From CAZPZZ01 sp964591245 (GTDB lineage Bacteria; Acidobacteriota; Vicinamibacteria; Vicinamibacterales; UBA8438), in contig CAZPZZ010000156.1 of NCBI GenBank assembly GCA_964591245.1, forward strand, positions 1 through 9,534: 9,534 nucleotides of DNA, read 5' to 3'. A model generated the notes under the pieces. It was not told the DNA's origin. It was given only the letters and a program-made list of their open reading frames with translations, and did no database searches. The position numbers were made by a program, and so were the translations under genes. This document shows, piece after piece, positions 6,964-9,534 of this stretch. Positions within the stretch are counted from its first letter, which is position 1. The number at the start of each line of letters is the position of its first letter.

Positions 6964-7224
6964 TTGGCAACTCGCGGAAGACCGACACAACAGAAACGCC
7001 AGCGCGAACGCGCCAGGCAAGAGCAGCGCAAACTGAAGGACGCGCGTCGGCAAGAGGCAAAGGATCGCCGCGCATCAGCATCGCCCACTCCTGCTGGAGT
7101 AGACCCTGATTTAGAAGGCATCGTCGCCGGTCCTCAGCCCCTGGCCGATTGGCAACAAGAGGGCCTGGCCCAGTTCGAAGACGACGACAACGAAGATTCC
7201 GAGGAAGCGACGACGGGCAGCTAG
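6964..7224 (+). CDS. small highly charged protein of unknown function
   Basis: An 86-residue protein with a TTG start chosen because of the near-perfect ribosome-binding site. Residues 1-37 are strongly basic and lack hydrophobic stretches (RGRPTQQKRQRERARQEQRK, then further K/R/E-rich sequence), predicted as a single long helix. A short conserved-looking linker follows, DPDLEGIVAGPQPLADW (about 47-63), and the tail is very acidic (FEDDDNEDSEE, 71-81). I recall similar small proteins with a K/R/Q/E-rich start and a 'D...IVPGPQP' motif in Acidobacteriota and Deltaproteobacteria, but know no function. There is no signal peptide or membrane segment, so it is probably cytoplasmic. The basic helix could contact nucleic acid or ribosomes; this is speculation. 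It stands alone, divergent from the DedA-like gene and convergent with the M1 peptidase gene. Confidence 0.72.
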   Translation: MATRGRPTQQKRQRERARQEQRKLKDARRQEAKDRRASASPTPAGVDPDLEGIVAGPQPLADWQQEGLAQFEDDDNEDSEEATTGS

Positions 7225-7519
7225 CCGGAGAGCGTTTGGCCTGGAATCACATTGGTCCGGACACTCGGATTACTGCGTGAGCCCATCTTGGCCACGGAAG
7301 CCGCTGTCTGCTGTCGACGCCAGTGATATTTCTTCGGCACCACGGGTGGTTCAGGTCATACCAGACCAAATAGCTGCGTTTCAGACTCCCGCTGCGAGAG
7401 AAGCCGCGGGAAGGAGCAACTAGACTCGCCCCGGCGACGTTCTCCATCAGTTCCAAGGCATTCCCACCGTCAACAAATCGGCCGCATCATCACAGACGGA
7501 ACCAAATTCGAGAGCCCAT
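7225..7519. other. convergent intergenic stretch with no convincing gene
   Basis: About 295 bases lie between two converging genes. A minus-strand frame (7247-7456) has no ribosome-binding site and no recognisable domain. A six-base inverted repeat, TCCCGC/GCGGGA, lies at 7387-7411 with a 13-base loop and no T-run. No terminator, tRNA or mobile-element end is recognisable. A decayed gene or a structured RNA cannot be excluded. Confidence 0.45.
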
Positions 7520-9427
7520 TCAGTGGTGAGCCAGCACCTTGTCGAGTGACGAGGTAGCAATAGGGTGATATCCAGGGCGCGCGCGTTCATAAATAGCGCG
7601 TGCCCGCTGCCGCCCCACATCCGTGGTGATCAGTTCATCGTAGAGTGGCTGGATCAATTTCCGTCTTCCAATCTCGACGAGATACGACTCAAGCCTGGGA
7701 TATGCCGGCTCATACGCATTCTTGATGGAGATCAGCAGCCACTCATGGGCAATTTCAGCGTTGCCGACCTCTGTAAGGGCGAAAGCGCGGTCAAGATCCA
7801 CGAGCTGATCCATAGTCAGCTCTGCGGGCAACGACCGCAGGAAATGGAGCCATTCCTGAGTGGTCCAGGCGCCGGCTTCCAGACGGGCGCTGGAGAGGTG
7901 CCCCCGGGCCCATTGTGCCCCCTGCTGGCGGACCCGACGCAGGGCCTCGGACTGGGAACGCGGGGCATTGTCCGGCAGACCAGGCTGCTGCAGCCAGGCC
8001 TCGACCTGAAGTGCTTCGACAAGATCGCTGTTCCCCGCAAATAAACGTTCGCGCAGATACCCCGTGAATGTCTCCGTGGTAATGCTACAAAACGCGAAGT
8101 CGTCAAAATACGCACGCAGGAAACAATCGAAGCGGTCTCGTCCCACACTTTGTTCCAACAGACGCAGAAACAGCTCGCCTTTCAAATATGGCACCCGCGT
8201 CATTCCGTCATCTGGATCCCGGTTCGTCAGGTCGATACAAAGGATCTGGTCTGGCGCGTCGAGCCGTGACAGTTCGTCAGCGAGCTCCCGCTGATCGAGC
8301 GTCGCCTCCATCTCCGCCCGCGCACCCCCGAACACCTCCTCGAGAATGCGACGCTCAAGATACACGGTAAACCCCTCGTTCAGCCAGAAGTCGCGCCACG
8401 TCGCATTGGTCACCAGGTTGCCAGACCACGAGTGAGCCAGCTCATGCGCAACGAGCGAGACGAGGCTCTTGTCACCAGCGATGATGGTCGGTGTCGCAAA
8501 GGTCAGCCTGGGGTTTTCCATTCCGCCGAAGGGAAAGCTCGGTGGCAGCACCAGTAGATCGAAACGCTCCCAACGGTAGGGCCCATACAGCCGCTCAGTG
8601 GCCACGATCATCGCCTCGGTGTCCGCGAATTCACTCGCTGCGGTTTCGACGACCGACGGCTCTGCGTACACGCCAGTTCGATCGCTCATCGGCCGAAACA
8701 TCAAATCACCCACGGCCAGAGCAATCAGATACGACGGAATGGGCTGCCGCATCTCGAAGTAGAACTCGCCTCCAAGTGGTGCGACAGGATCATTGGTCGC
8801 ACTCATCACAGCACGAAGGCCCGGCAACGTCCGAACCCTGGCGGAGTAGGTCACTCGAACACCCGGACTATCCTGGAGCGGTATCCAGCTCCGCGCGTGG
8901 ATTGCCTGAGATTGCGTGAACATGAAGGGATGACGTTTACCAGTCGTTTGTTCCGGCTCAAGCCACTGCACCCCCGAGGCCTCTGGACTACTGGCATAAC
9001 GAATTCGCACCTGTGTCGCAACGTCAGACAGCGTCACTTCCAATGGCGCGCCGAGAACCGAGTCTGCCGTACCAAGCCTGAACGGTGCCTCGACCCAGCT
9101 GTCATCGCCGGCGGACTGCTCCACCGCCGAAATAGTCAGATCCCGCGTATCGAGTCGCAAGATCGAGACATCGGTCGTTCCTCGCTCGAGCTGGAGTGTG
9201 ACAACGCCCTCCAGGATATGCTGGTGGAAGTGCACTTCCAGCTCCAGGTGGAGGTGCCGCATTACGATTTCGTCCGGACTCGCGTAAGAATGTTGATCTA
9301 AGCGCATGGTCGAAGGCAGACCGAAAGGCGGATAAGCTGTGAGGAGGGGCAGTGCCGACGCCGCGCAGGCGGGCAGCGTTGCCATCCGAATCACGACAGC
9401 CACTGGCCCTATTACGTGTCTCTTCAC
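7520..9427 (-). CDS. M1 metallopeptidase, leukotriene A4 hydrolase/aminopeptidase B type, probably exported
   Basis: A 635-residue protein, slightly longer than the roughly 610 of human leukotriene A4 hydrolase, the difference being mostly an N-terminal export signal. The N-terminus runs basic, then hydrophobic, then LPAC with Cys21, a possible lipobox. An all-beta M1 N-domain spans about 40-240. The exopeptidase motif GGMEN is at 301-305. Zinc site: HELAH (His328, Glu329, His332) plus Glu351 in WLNEGFTVYLERR. Tyr414 in RVPYLKG fits human Tyr383, the transition-state tyrosine. Asp406 fits human Asp375, and Met409 stands at human Tyr378. The C-terminal helical domain ends in GRRKLIQPLY, whose Arg588 and Lys590 align with the carboxylate-binding Arg563/Lys565, then YHPIATSSLDKVL, as in the human C-terminus. 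It should remove N-terminal residues from small peptides; lipid epoxide hydrolysis is possible but unproven. The GTG start has no good ribosome-binding site; GTG at residue 9 or ATG at residue 15 are alternatives, and the frame stays open upstream to the window edge. Confidence 0.92.
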   Translation of the reverse strand: MKRHVIGPVAVVIRMATLPACAASALPLLTAYPPFGLPSTMRLDQHSYASPDEIVMRHLHLELEVHFHQHILEGVVTLQLERGTTDVSILRLDTRDLTISAVEQSAGDDSWVEAPFRLGTADSVLGAPLEVTLSDVATQVRIRYASSPEASGVQWLEPEQTTGKRHPFMFTQSQAIHARSWIPLQDSPGVRVTYSARVRTLPGLRAVMSATNDPVAPLGGEFYFEMRQPIPSYLIALAVGDLMFRPMSDRTGVYAEPSVVETAASEFADTEAMIVATERLYGPYRWERFDLLVLPPSFPFGGMENPRLTFATPTIIAGDKSLVSLVAHELAHSWSGNLVTNATWRDFWLNEGFTVYLERRILEEVFGGARAEMEATLDQRELADELSRLDAPDQILCIDLTNRDPDDGMTRVPYLKGELFLRLLEQSVGRDRFDCFLRAYFDDFAFCSITTETFTGYLRERLFAGNSDLVEALQVEAWLQQPGLPDNAPRSQSEALRRVRQQGAQWARGHLSSARLEAGAWTTQEWLHFLRSLPAELTMDQLVDLDRAFALTEVGNAEIAHEWLLISIKNAYEPAYPRLESYLVEIGRRKLIQPLYDELITTDVGRQRARAIYERARPGYHPIATSSLDKVLAHH

Positions 9428-9534
9428 GGGGCCGCGCTGGCGTGACAGGATACCAGAGGCTATCTCCGAGTTACACTGAAGGATGCGTTCGGCGTCGCCT
9501 CTGATTGCGAGCGGCGGCCCAGGCGCCTGATACG
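9428..9534. other. upstream region of the M1 peptidase gene, cut by window end
   Basis: The minus-strand peptidase frame has no stop through this stretch, but also no ATG, GTG or TTG with a ribosome-binding site, and the translation shows no family motif. It is most likely the promoter region. No clear -35/-10 pair is visible. Confidence 0.35.

Noticed and set aside
7247..7456. Minus-strand frame in the convergent gap, considered as a small gene or integrase remnant
   Set aside because: It has no ribosome-binding site and no recognisable catalytic motif. Another minus frame here would end at 7223, overlapping the small gene's stop, and also lacks a start signal.
1..9534. A new defence, mobile or biosynthetic system
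   Set aside because: I found no nuclease, integrase, transposase, toxin-antitoxin pair, CRISPR repeat or biosynthetic enzyme set; the intact genes are envelope proteins and peptidases of known types plus two uncharacterised families.

Overview
The window looks like a GC-rich chromosomal segment of a free-living bacterium, most likely an Acidobacteriota (Vicinamibacteria-like) lineage known mainly from metagenomes. This placement is inferred from gene families: a PDLQGIW-type secreted protein, a CxCC sialidase-like lipoprotein, a two-domain M16 peptidase, a leukotriene-A4-hydrolase-like M1 peptidase and a DedA-like membrane protein with a PPP...GR..R..GE signature. No RNA gene gives an independent placement. 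UGA ends several intact genes, so the code appears standard.

Layout, left to right. At 1-589 (+) is the 3' part of a TPR-repeat gene, entering from outside and broken by an in-frame TGA where the family normally has Trp. About 300 bases without a convincing gene follow (590-889). Next are two divergent genes sharing a 76-base spacer: a probable lipoprotein with a sialidase-like propeller (890-2017, -) and a 955-residue probable lipoprotein metallopeptidase of family M16 (2094-4961, +). Convergent to the peptidase is a secreted protein of unknown function (5043-6077, -), preceded on the same strand by a DedA/VTT-family membrane protein (6177-6755, -). Divergent from that is a small, highly charged 86-residue protein with a TTG start and a strong ribosome-binding site (6964-7224, +). 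About 295 bases without a convincing gene separate it from a convergent 635-residue M1 metallopeptidase of the leukotriene A4 hydrolase/aminopeptidase B type (7520-9427, -).

Most intact products carry an export signal or membrane segments, so the theme is cell-envelope biology and extracytoplasmic peptide breakdown: an M16 endopeptidase-type enzyme and an M1 aminopeptidase could act in sequence on peptides. This is only inferred from co-location; the genes do not form one operon. I saw no mobile element, CRISPR array, tRNA, rRNA or phage gene. Most of the window is ordinary housekeeping or accessory content, and I do not see a convincing new multi-gene system. The points most worth a second look are the TGA in the TPR gene, the small charged protein and the exported leukotriene-A4-hydrolase-like enzyme.
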